Assembly: GCA_021779695.1 (NCBI GenBank)
Contig: JAJYAE010000253.1
Location: 1 to 6,461, forward strand
Source: Acidobacteriota bacterium
GTDB taxonomy: Bacteria; Acidobacteriota; Terriglobia; Terriglobales; Acidobacteriaceae
DNA length: 6,461 nt
Direction of reading: 5' to 3'
Part shown: positions 1 through 6,252 of the stretch, piece by piece
Layout of the letters: every line of letters begins with the position of its first letter
How positions within the stretch are numbered: the first letter of the stretch is position 1
Translations under genes and position numbers: made by a program
Notes under the pieces: model-generated
Told to the model about the DNA's origin: nothing
Databases searched by the model: none
Seen by the model: the letters and a program-made list of their open reading frames with translations, nothing else

Positions 1-92
1 GGAGAACCTGTCCTGAGTGCCACTGGAGACACTCTCCGGGAAGGCGGACAGGTTTGGCGAAGCGCAAGTCAGGAGACCGGTTCTGCGCAACC
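1..92 (+). promoter_or_regulatory. Cobalamin riboswitch, 3' half (5' end outside the window)
   Basis: This is the leader of the operon and the likely adenosylcobalamin sensor. Visible conserved pieces are GCCACTG at 19-25, GGGAAGGC at 38-45, and the B12 box AAGTCAGGAGACCGG at 66-80, all in the order of the cobalamin riboswitch consensus. A perfect 9-bp stem (5-13 with 46-54) encloses the first two, with a further GAGTG/CACTC pairing at 15-19 and 30-34. GCGCA at 62-66 can pair with TGCGC at 84-88 around the B12 box. The 5' part of the aptamer, roughly the first hundred nucleotides of the consensus, and the promoter lie upstream of the window. Ligand binding would be expected to repress the B12 genes downstream. 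The 3' boundary is approximate. Confidence 0.93.
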
Positions 93-93
93 A

Positions 94-107
94 ATTCCGA
101 GGGGAAT
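94..107 (+). promoter_or_regulatory. Possible Shine-Dalgarno-masking hairpin between riboswitch and btuB
   Basis: ATTCC at 94-98 is complementary to GGAAT at 103-107, leaving the loop GAGG at 99-102. The Shine-Dalgarno GAGGGG (99-104) lies in the loop and 3' arm, so folding of this hairpin could limit ribosome access to the start at 110. No GC-rich hairpin followed by a T run is seen between the B12 box and the start, so translational control fits better than transcription termination. A rival fold, GGTT at 79-82 with AACC at 89-92 and loop CTGCGC, sits just upstream. The stem is short, so this is inference from base pairing only. Confidence 0.4.
99..104 (+). promoter_or_regulatory. Ribosome binding site of the receptor gene
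   Basis: GAGGGG ends five nucleotides before the ATG at 110. This decides the start: the ATG at 106 is out of frame and only one nucleotide from the site, and the in-frame GTG at 17 lies inside the riboswitch aptamer. Confidence 0.75.
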
Positions 108-109
108 GC

Positions 110-2596
110 ATGCATCGAGTTCGATATTTCATCTGTTTGTCATTTGTTCTCTGCCTCAGCCTAAAACTCACCGCGCAGAACCATGGAACGTCCATTTCCG
201 GCACGGTCACCGATCCAGTTGGAGCGCTCGTAGGCGGTGCAACTGTAGATGTATTGGCGCATAACGCCGTGGTAGCAAGGGTCACCACTAACCAGACGGG
301 CCGCTATGTCGCCTCGGTTCCGGGCACCGGCACGTATGAGATCCGAGTCCACGCACCTGGCTTCAAGACCAACAATTCGCAAGCGGTTGTCTCGTCGGGT
401 CTTCCGACGACGATCCGGGATATCACACTACGCCTGAACAGCCTGTCGCAGGAGGTGACTGTAACGGCTACGGCCACGCCAACGCTCGAGTCGCATGTGG
501 GGTCAGCTGTGACCGTGCTTGGACAGAAACAAGTTGCGAGTACGGATGAGATTCAGGAGGCGCTGCGTTGGATACCGGGCTTGCAGATGACCGAAACCGG
601 ACGGCTCGGCGGAACAGCCGCGCTTTATATCCGGGGCGGAAACAGTGATGCGAACAAAGTACTGATCGATGGCATTCCCATGAATGATATCGGCGGTGCC
701 GTGGAGTTTGCAGATATTGCTTCTTCGGCCATAAGCCGGGTTGAAGTTTTGCGCGGCCCCAACAGTTCCATGTATGGCGCAGATGCCATGGCCGGTGTGG
801 TATGCCTGACAACGCGCTCCGGGTCCACTCCTCTACCCGAGATCACCTACATCGGGGACGGCGGCAATTTCGAAAGCTTCCTCAATGAAGGTAACGTGGG
901 AGGCAAGTGGAAGACCACAGACTACTTCGCCGATTTCACGCGGTTTGATACTTCAAACGGTATTCCGAATGACCGGTTTCATATCGGCACGGCGACCGCA
1001 AATCTTGGCTGGAGGCCATCTTCCAATTCCAGCCTTCGCGCGATCGTGCGTCACGACCAATTGGCGAGTGGCCAGCCCAACGCTATTCTCCTCTACGGAA
1101 TTCCTGACGATGCGCGCCAAGGCAATGAAGATGCATATTTCGGCCTCACATACGAAATACAGAGCACTGCGGCGTGGCATAGCTTGGTTCGCTACGGAGG
1201 GCTACGGCTGCGATCCAAGTACACCGACTTCGCGCCAACAGGGATTCCTCAGTATGAGGATAGTGTGACCTACGCCAGTTGCACTCCCCAGGCGGATCCA
1301 AACTGTGTGATCGCTGATTATCTTGGCGCACCGGTGACGATTCACGGTGCCAACGGTTACACGGTGTCAGGGCAGGCGGTCTACCAGTATCCCATGCAGT
1401 ATCCCTATAGCTACCCGACGTCGACGGACAAGGATTTCGCTGAGGCGCAGTCAGATTACCTGGTTGCTCCTCATCTGTTGGTGCTCATTGGAGCTGAATT
1501 TGAAAACGAACGGGGATACTCAGGGGGGCCTTCCAATTTCGTAGAGCGGCGAAACTCAAATTACACCCTCCTCTTTCAGGGTGACCTGTGGGACAGGCTT
1601 TTCTACACCGTGGGAACCGGTGTTGTGGATGATCAGCTGTTCGGCGTGGTGCCTACTCCGCGCGCATCGCTGGCTTACGTGCTTCGTCGAACCAGTCAGG
1701 CAGGACTCTGGGGACAGACGCGTTTTCACGCCAGTTTCGGCCGGGGCGTTAAGGAACCGAGCATATTCGAGCAGACGGATTCGCTCTACGACCAGCTGGC
1801 TGCATTGCCGAATGGCGCGCAGCTGATTGCGCAATATCAAGTAGGCCAGATTGGGCCGGAGTGGTCGCGCACCTACGATGCGGGCATCGACCAGAAATTT
1901 GCTCACGGAAGGGCTAAAGTCGGCCTGACGTACTTTCACAATGAATTCACTAACGGCATTGAGTACATTCCGCCGCAAGGCCTCATTGACCTCGGGGTTC
2001 CCTCCGCCGTGGCTGCGGCAGCAGCTTACGGAGCGACCGTCAATTCGCAGGCGTTCCGCGCTCAGGGTATCGAAACCGACGCACAAGTTCAGCTCGCGCA
2101 GGGTCTGTTTGTACGCGGTGGATATACGTACCTGGATGCGGTCATTCAACGCTCGTTCACTTCCGATGCTATTGGGCCCACCTACAACCCGAACTTCCCG
2201 ACGGTTCCGATCGGCGCCTACTCGCCGCTGATCGGCGCGCGCCCGTTTCGGAGGGCGCCGCATTCCGGCTACTTCGGCATGAATTATGAGCACGGCAAAT
2301 TCACGTCGTTGCTCACCGGAACTCTGGTTGGCAAGCGCGATGACAGCGACTTTCTTGCTTACGACGCGAATTCGATGCCCACCTTGTTGCTGCCAAATCG
2401 CAATCTGGACGGGGCTTATCAGGCTATCGGCTTGGCCGCGAGCTATGCAGTGACCCCGCGTATACAGATGACCAGCAGGATTCAGAACTTGCTCTCTGAA
2501 CATTACACCGAGGCTTTTGGATATCCGGCCTTGCCGTTCACATTCCGCTCGGGCGTGCAGATCACATTCGGAGGCGAATCCTGGAAACTGAAATAG
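110..2596 (+). CDS. btuB: TonB-dependent outer-membrane receptor, BtuB-like, with N-terminal carboxypeptidase-regulatory-like domain
   Basis: The 828-residue protein is probably the outer-membrane corrinoid transporter powered by TonB-ExbBD. Residues 1-22 form a signal peptide (basic MHRVR, hydrophobic core, cleavage after LTA). Residues about 27-110 look like a carboxypeptidase-regulatory-like beta-sandwich (SGTVTDPVGA, GRYVASVPGTGTYEIRV). EVTVTATATPT at 115-125 resembles a TonB-box/plug entry. The plug, about 116-237, has IPGL, the YIRGGNSDANKVLIDGIPMN stretch, VEVLRGP and YGADAMAGVV, close to the BtuB plug pattern. The remainder is the beta-barrel, with a last strand GVQITF at 815-820 and a short polar tail. 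A Cys pair (391, 399) and a Tyr/Pro-rich stretch (423-436) probably lie in extracellular loops. The start at 110 is set by GAGGGG and the signal peptide. BtuB of Escherichia coli is about 600 residues, so this is longer, mainly through the extra domain and loops. The family alone cannot prove the substrate; the B12 assignment rests on the riboswitch and neighbours. Confidence 0.88.
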   Translation: MHRVRYFICLSFVLCLSLKLTAQNHGTSISGTVTDPVGALVGGATVDVLAHNAVVARVTTNQTGRYVASVPGTGTYEIRVHAPGFKTNNSQAVVSSGLPTTIRDITLRLNSLSQEVTVTATATPTLESHVGSAVTVLGQKQVASTDEIQEALRWIPGLQMTETGRLGGTAALYIRGGNSDANKVLIDGIPMNDIGGAVEFADIASSAISRVEVLRGPNSSMYGADAMAGVVCLTTRSGSTPLPEITYIGDGGNFESFLNEGNVGGKWKTTDYFADFTRFDTSNGIPNDRFHIGTATANLGWRPSSNSSLRAIVRHDQLASGQPNAILLYGIPDDARQGNEDAYFGLTYEIQSTAAWHSLVRYGGLRLRSKYTDFAPTGIPQYEDSVTYASCTPQADPNCVIADYLGAPVTIHGANGYTVSGQAVYQYPMQYPYSYPTSTDKDFAEAQSDYLVAPHLLVLIGAEFENERGYSGGPSNFVERRNSNYTLLFQGDLWDRLFYTVGTGVVDDQLFGVVPTPRASLAYVLRRTSQAGLWGQTRFHASFGRGVKEPSIFEQTDSLYDQLAALPNGAQLIAQYQVGQIGPEWSRTYDAGIDQKFAHGRAKVGLTYFHNEFTNGIEYIPPQGLIDLGVPSAVAAAAAYGATVNSQAFRAQGIETDAQVQLAQGLFVRGGYTYLDAVIQRSFTSDAIGPTYNPNFPTVPIGAYSPLIGARPFRRAPHSGYFGMNYEHGKFTSLLTGTLVGKRDDSDFLAYDANSMPTLLLPNRNLDGAYQAIGLAASYAVTPRIQMTSRIQNLLSEHYTEAFGYPALPFTFRSGVQITFGGESWKLK

Positions 2597-2619
2597 TCCT
2601 TCTGGCACAGAATCCGGAG

Positions 2620-3654
2620 ATGAAGGTGCATACTTCAGGCGTACGCACGGGGACAGTTTTGGCTGTCCTCGTGCTTGCACTTCTGTGTGCCATCGTTCTC
2701 GGAATTACGTGCGGAGCGGTTCGGATCCCCTTGCATAGCATTGTCGGGGCTATGTTCGAATCGCATCCCCTTTCGCCCGCTGATCGTATCATTCTGTTTG
2801 ATATTCGCCTCCCTCGCATTCTTGCTGCCGCTATGGTGGGTGCGGCCCTATCCGCCGCTGGGCTGCTGTTTCAGGGACTCTTTCGAAACCCTTTGGCCGA
2901 TCCATATGTGATCGGCTCATCCGGCGGAGCCGTACTGGGCGCTACCATCGGATTGGTGCTGTTGCCGCAGCTTAGCTGGCTAGGGTTTAGTGCCGTTGCT
3001 GTACTGGCATTTGCTGGGTCCGTCGTAACCATCGCGCTGGTCTATAGTCTGGCGCGGGTTGGCGGCACTACACAAGTGGTAACGCTCCTTCTGGCAGGCT
3101 TTGCCGTGAGCACGATGCTGAGCTACTCGTCCTATTTTGTCGAGGTGCTTGACAGCGATTACGGTTTGGGATTGCGTGTCTTGGCCGCCTGGCTACATGG
3201 TTCGATCTCAACTCCGGAGTGGAAGCAACTGGTTATCCTCGGACTCTTGCTGACGTGCTCGCTCGCTTGTGCGGCGATCCTGTCGCACCGTTTGAATACG
3301 CTCGCTCTCGGAGATGAATATGCCCAGCAACTCGGGGTTCGTGTAGAGCGTGTCCGGATCGCCATCATTCTGACGGGCTCCTTGCTCGCGGCGGTCGCAG
3401 TGTCGCTTGGCGGGCTGATCGGATTTGTTGGACTGATCGTCCCGCATCTGGCCCGCCTGATCGCAGGGCCGGATCATGTGCGCCTCTTACCGATTACGGT
3501 ACTGACCGGAGCTTCGTTTCTGGTTTTGACAGACACGCTGGCCCGCACGATTCTTGCTCCTTCTGAATTACCCGTCGGAATCCTCATGGCCTTTGTAGGC
3601 GGACCGTTTTTTCTCTACCTGCTGAGACGGACGAAGCGGGGGTACACAGTATGA
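2620..3654 (+). CDS. btuC: Vitamin B12 ABC transporter permease (FecCD/BtuC family)
   Basis: This inner-membrane permease should form a dimer with the next gene's ATPase to import corrinoids. It has 344 residues, the usual family length, and about ten hydrophobic segments. Family landmarks are RLPRILAAAMVGAALSAAG at 63-81, FRNPLADPYVIGSSGGA at 88-104, LNTLALGDEYAQQLGV at 225-240, GGLIGFVGLIVPHLAR at 264-279 (the region that contacts the ATPase), and ELPVGILMAFVGGPFFLYLL at 316-335. The gene starts 23 nt after the receptor gene. The start is uncertain: GGAG at 2616-2619 directly abuts the ATG at 2620, whereas a GTG at 2626 has a 6-nt spacer and would remove only two residues. Iron-siderophore and haem permeases share this fold; the cobalamin assignment comes from the riboswitch upstream and cobT/cobS downstream. 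Confidence 0.9.
   Translation: MKVHTSGVRTGTVLAVLVLALLCAIVLGITCGAVRIPLHSIVGAMFESHPLSPADRIILFDIRLPRILAAAMVGAALSAAGLLFQGLFRNPLADPYVIGSSGGAVLGATIGLVLLPQLSWLGFSAVAVLAFAGSVVTIALVYSLARVGGTTQVVTLLLAGFAVSTMLSYSSYFVEVLDSDYGLGLRVLAAWLHGSISTPEWKQLVILGLLLTCSLACAAILSHRLNTLALGDEYAQQLGVRVERVRIAIILTGSLLAAVAVSLGGLIGFVGLIVPHLARLIAGPDHVRLLPITVLTGASFLVLTDTLARTILAPSELPVGILMAFVGGPFFLYLLRRTKRGYTV
3638..3642 (+). promoter_or_regulatory. Ribosome binding site of the ABC ATPase gene
   Basis: GGGGG lies inside the 3' end of the permease gene, eight nucleotides before the ATG at 3651. It supports an independent or re-initiated start at the ATGA overlap. Confidence 0.5.
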
Positions 3655-4427
3655 GAGCACTCCTTAGCTTTGAACGCGTTTCATTCAGCTACCCGAGCCG
3701 CCAGGTGATTGCGGATGCAGAGTTCAGAATTGAGAGCGGCACCTGCACAGCACTCATCGGCCCGAACGGCGGCGGCAAGACTACGATGCTTCGTCTCGCC
3801 GCGGGACTGATACATCCCTCAACGGGAAAGATTCTTTTTGAAGGTGAAGAAGTACAGACCCGGTCTCGACGGCGCATTGCACAGCAGATTGCGCTTGTTC
3901 CCCAGCATCTTGAAATTCCTTTTTCGTTCACGGTCCAGCAGATCGTGGAGCAGGGCCGCACGCCGCACATTGGTCTGTTGGGCGGACTCAAGGCGAACGA
4001 CCGTTTTGTAATTGAGCGAGCAATTGAGTTGACCAGTGTAGGCCCGCTTCGCCATCGCATCTTCAACGAGCTGAGCGGCGGCGAAAAGCAGCGCGTGAAA
4101 ATTGCGCTCGGACTGGCCCAGGAACCGACGCTCCTTTTGCTGGATGAACCTACACAGAATCTGGACTTTGGTCGCCAAATGGAACTGATCGCGCTGATTC
4201 GGAGGCTCCATGCAGGGGGCGTAAACATCATCGCGGCGGTGCATGATCTTGCTCTTATATCCGGGGTGTTTTCGTCGGTTCTTCTGATCAGTCCTCACGA
4301 GCGTCTCCGAATCGGTCCCCCCGAAGATATCCTTCAATCCGCCGTTTTGGAGCGGGCATTCCAATGTCGGGCGCCCAATGTGAGCTTCGATTCCGGCGAC
4401 TATGGCAGAAAGGAAATTGCACTATGA
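3651..4427 (+). CDS. btuD: Vitamin B12 ABC transporter ATP-binding protein (FecE/BtuD type)
   Basis: This cytoplasmic ATPase powers the permease encoded just upstream. The 258-residue protein has every motif of an active ABC ATPase: Walker A GPNGGGKTT at 37-45, Q-loop glutamine at 85 (LVPQHLE), signature LSGGEKQR at 141-148, Walker B LLLLDE at 161-166, D-loop NLD at 170-172, and switch histidine 198 (AAVHDLAL). The first residues fit the short N-terminal strand typical of FecE/BtuD proteins. Its ATG overlaps the permease stop (ATGA at 3651-3654), so the two subunits are probably made in a fixed ratio. Motifs alone would also fit siderophore or haem importers; context points to corrinoids. No binding-protein gene follows, which is unusual for a complete importer locus. 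Confidence 0.92.
   Translation: MRALLSFERVSFSYPSRQVIADAEFRIESGTCTALIGPNGGGKTTMLRLAAGLIHPSTGKILFEGEEVQTRSRRRIAQQIALVPQHLEIPFSFTVQQIVEQGRTPHIGLLGGLKANDRFVIERAIELTSVGPLRHRIFNELSGGEKQRVKIALGLAQEPTLLLLDEPTQNLDFGRQMELIALIRRLHAGGVNIIAAVHDLALISGVFSSVLLISPHERLRIGPPEDILQSAVLERAFQCRAPNVSFDSGDYGRKEIAL
4411..4414 (+). promoter_or_regulatory. Ribosome binding site of cobT
   Basis: AGGA ends nine nucleotides before the ATG at 4424. It favours 4424 over the upstream in-frame ATG at 4364, which would add 20 residues unlike the CobT family, and over the adjacent ATG at 4427, which would have a 12-nt spacer. Confidence 0.5.
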
Positions 4428-5509
4428 TGCTTTCCCAAGCCGCAAAACTTGACCGCATTCACGGCGTGGCGGAATCCATTCAGATCCTCGATCCGGAAGT
4501 CCTGGCAGAGGCTGTGCGTCACCTCGACCGGTTGACGAAGCCCTTGGGAAGTCTTGGACAACTGGAATCGCTCGCCGCCCGGTTAATCGCCATTCGTGGC
4601 GAAAACATTAGGCAGTTGCAAAAGGCCATCTATGTGTTCGCCGCCGACCATGGCGTGGCCCGCGCCGGTGTGAGTGCGTATCCATCGGAAGTCACCGCGC
4701 AAATGGTACTGAACTTTCTCCGGGGCGGAGCAGCGATCAATGTACTGGCGCGACAATATGGGGCATCATTGACCGTCGTGGATGCCGGGGTTGACGCTGA
4801 CTTTGATGACTGTTCCGGCCTGCGGATTGTGAAGGTGCGGCGCGGAAGCCGCAACTTTCTGGAAGAGCCTGCGATGACTGAGGAAGAGATGTTTGCAGCT
4901 CTCGAAGCCGGCCTTGCATTGGCGGATGAAGCCTATTTGCAGGGCGTGGACCTGGTGATTGCTGGCGAAATGGGGATTGGCAATACCACATCGGCAAGCG
5001 CTATCACGGCGGTCCTCACGCAACGTGACCCGGCCGAAGTAACAGGCAAAGGAACTGGTCTTGATGATGCAGGGCGGAACCGGAAGCTGAATGTGATTCG
5101 CCGGGCCTTGCGAAGGCACTTTCCTGAAACCTTGAATGTACCTGTGCTGGAGCTGCTGCGGTGCGTGGGAGGATTGGAAATCGCTGCGATGACCGGCTTT
5201 GTCCTCGGCGCTGCGCAACATCGAATGGTTGTGGTGTGCGACGGATTCATCTCCACTGCGGCTGCCGGGCTCGCAGTCGGGCTCGCACCAAACGTAAAGC
5301 ATTATCTGGTTGCGGGACATTGCTCCGAAGAACCTGGTCATCGCTTTTTGTTGCGCCATCTTGGGTTGGATCCAATCCTCCGCCTGAATATGCGGCTGGG
5401 CGAAGGAACTGGAGCCGCTTTGGCATTACCGATTATCGAATCGGCAATTCACCTCTACCACGAGATGGCCACCTTCGAATCCGCCAGTGTGAGTGAGGCT
5501 GGCGTATGA
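4424..5509 (+). CDS. cobT: Nicotinate-nucleotide--dimethylbenzimidazole phosphoribosyltransferase
   Basis: CobT transfers phosphoribose from nicotinate mononucleotide to the lower-ligand base, usually 5,6-dimethylbenzimidazole, giving alpha-ribazole 5'-phosphate for nucleotide-loop assembly. From 4424 the product has 361 residues, normal for CobT. Conserved blocks in order: LTKPLGSLGQLE at 37-48, VFAADHGVARAGVSAYPSEV at 71-90, MVLNFLRGGAAINVLAR at 94-110, GEMGIGNTTSASAI at 181-194, GKGTGLDDAGRNRK at 208-221, VGGLEIAAMTG at 248-258, CDGFISTAAAGLA at 272-284, AGHCSEEPGH at 297-306, and LGEGTGAALAL at 325-335. E327 in LGEGTGA matches the catalytic glutamate of the Salmonella enzyme (Glu317), and E182 in GEMGIGN probably matches its second active-site glutamate. 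The start overlaps the btuD stop as ATGA (4424-4427). The natural base could differ from dimethylbenzimidazole, since CobT homologues vary in base preference. Confidence 0.96.
   Translation: MMLSQAAKLDRIHGVAESIQILDPEVLAEAVRHLDRLTKPLGSLGQLESLAARLIAIRGENIRQLQKAIYVFAADHGVARAGVSAYPSEVTAQMVLNFLRGGAAINVLARQYGASLTVVDAGVDADFDDCSGLRIVKVRRGSRNFLEEPAMTEEEMFAALEAGLALADEAYLQGVDLVIAGEMGIGNTTSASAITAVLTQRDPAEVTGKGTGLDDAGRNRKLNVIRRALRRHFPETLNVPVLELLRCVGGLEIAAMTGFVLGAAQHRMVVVCDGFISTAAAGLAVGLAPNVKHYLVAGHCSEEPGHRFLLRHLGLDPILRLNMRLGEGTGAALALPIIESAIHLYHEMATFESASVSEAGV
5495..5498 (+). promoter_or_regulatory. Ribosome binding site of cobS
   Basis: GAGG lies within the end of cobT, seven nucleotides before the ATG at 5506. 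The good spacing supports the ATG in the ATGA overlap as the true start. Confidence 0.6.
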
Positions 5510-6252
5510 GAAGGATTCTCGAGGATATGGCGCTCGCGCTTCAGTTCATGACGCGTGTGCCTATCCGCTTCAGCGGGCTCAATCCCGCGCGCCTGAGCCG
5601 CGCTTCGGTCTGGTTTCCCGCAGTGGGACTGCTTGTGGGGGGATTGTCTGCGTCGGCCTATGCATTGGTAAGCCCGCACCTCGGAAGGACGCTCGCTGTA
5701 TTCAGCGCCGTCTTCGTCACTGTGATCGTCACCGGCGGATTGCACGAAGACGGGTTAGCCGATTGCGCCGATGCCCTGGGGGGCGGGTGGACGCGGGAAG
5801 ACTGCCTGCGCATCCTGAAGGACAGCCGTATTGGGACGTTTGGGGCGCTCGCGCTCATCTTATGTGTGGGAAGCCGCATTCTGCTGTTGGCCGAGATGCC
5901 AGCCGGTGTTGTGATCCGGTACATCATTTCCGCACATGTGCTCGCGCGCTGCACGCCTTTGCCCCTTAGCGCTGCATTGAAGCCGGCGCGAGGTCCGGAA
6001 GGCCAGGGTGGGCGAATGGCGGGCGCGACGTCGTGGCTAACCGCTGGCTTGGGCGCGGCTATGGCGGTCGCTGTTGCAGTGCTGATTTTGCGTGCTGCAG
6101 CATGGCAGCCGATTCTTGCCGTCGCCACTGTGATTGTGGCTAGCGGGGCGTATTATCAGCGTCGGCTTGGAGGAATCACTGGCGATTGCATGGGAGCTAC
6201 GCTTCAGATCTCCGAGATCGCGGTCTATCTTTGCGGAGCGTGGATGCGATGA
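5506..6252 (+). CDS. cobS: Adenosylcobinamide-GDP ribazoletransferase (cobalamin synthase)
   Basis: CobS is an integral inner-membrane enzyme that condenses adenosylcobinamide-GDP with alpha-ribazole or its 5'-phosphate, releasing GMP and giving adenosylcobalamin (phosphate). The 248-residue length is typical. Motifs visible are LQFMTRVPI at 12-20, FPAVGLLVGG at 37-46, the acidic signature GGLHEDGLADCADALGGG at 77-94 (conserved Asp/Glu thought to bind metal), ILKDSRIGTFGALALI at 103-118, and GGITGDCMGATLQISEI at 222-238. Hydrophobic segments at roughly 36-56, 62-78, 111-128, 135-147, 177-198 and 202-217 fit a multispanning protein. It follows cobT through an ATGA overlap (5506-5509), as expected for two enzymes joined by the alpha-ribazole phosphate intermediate. 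Confidence 0.96.
   Translation: MRRILEDMALALQFMTRVPIRFSGLNPARLSRASVWFPAVGLLVGGLSASAYALVSPHLGRTLAVFSAVFVTVIVTGGLHEDGLADCADALGGGWTREDCLRILKDSRIGTFGALALILCVGSRILLLAEMPAGVVIRYIISAHVLARCTPLPLSAALKPARGPEGQGGRMAGATSWLTAGLGAAMAVAVAVLILRAAAWQPILAVATVIVASGAYYQRRLGGITGDCMGATLQISEIAVYLCGAWMR

Noticed and set aside
17..109. In-frame extension of the receptor gene to a GTG at 17, adding 31 residues
   Set aside because: It lies inside the riboswitch aptamer, including the conserved GCCACTG and B12 box. The added residues have no signal character, and a good ribosome site plus a clear signal peptide mark the start at 110.
1556..2680. Long minus-strand open frame of 374 codons opposite the receptor gene
   Set aside because: It is antisense to a well-supported gene, rich in Arg and low-complexity, and has no recognisable domain. 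It fits a codon-bias shadow in GC-rich DNA.
3689..4364. Two overlapping minus-strand open frames of about 180 codons each opposite the ABC ATPase gene
   Set aside because: They mirror a gene with every ABC motif and show no domain or plausible start context of their own.
4364..4423. Upstream ATG giving CobT 20 extra residues
   Set aside because: The extension is coded inside the ATPase gene end, has no ribosome site, and is unlike CobT N-termini. The ATG at 4424 has AGGA at a workable distance and forms the same ATGA junction as the neighbouring genes.
2620..4427. Iron-siderophore or haem importer instead of a B12 importer
   Set aside because: The protein families cannot exclude it, but the cobalamin riboswitch upstream and cobT/cobS directly coupled downstream make corrinoid transport the much better reading.
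4766..5359. Minus-strand open frame of 197 codons opposite cobT
   Set aside because: cobT is conserved across its full length here. The antisense product is rich in Ser, Arg and His and matches no family I recognise.
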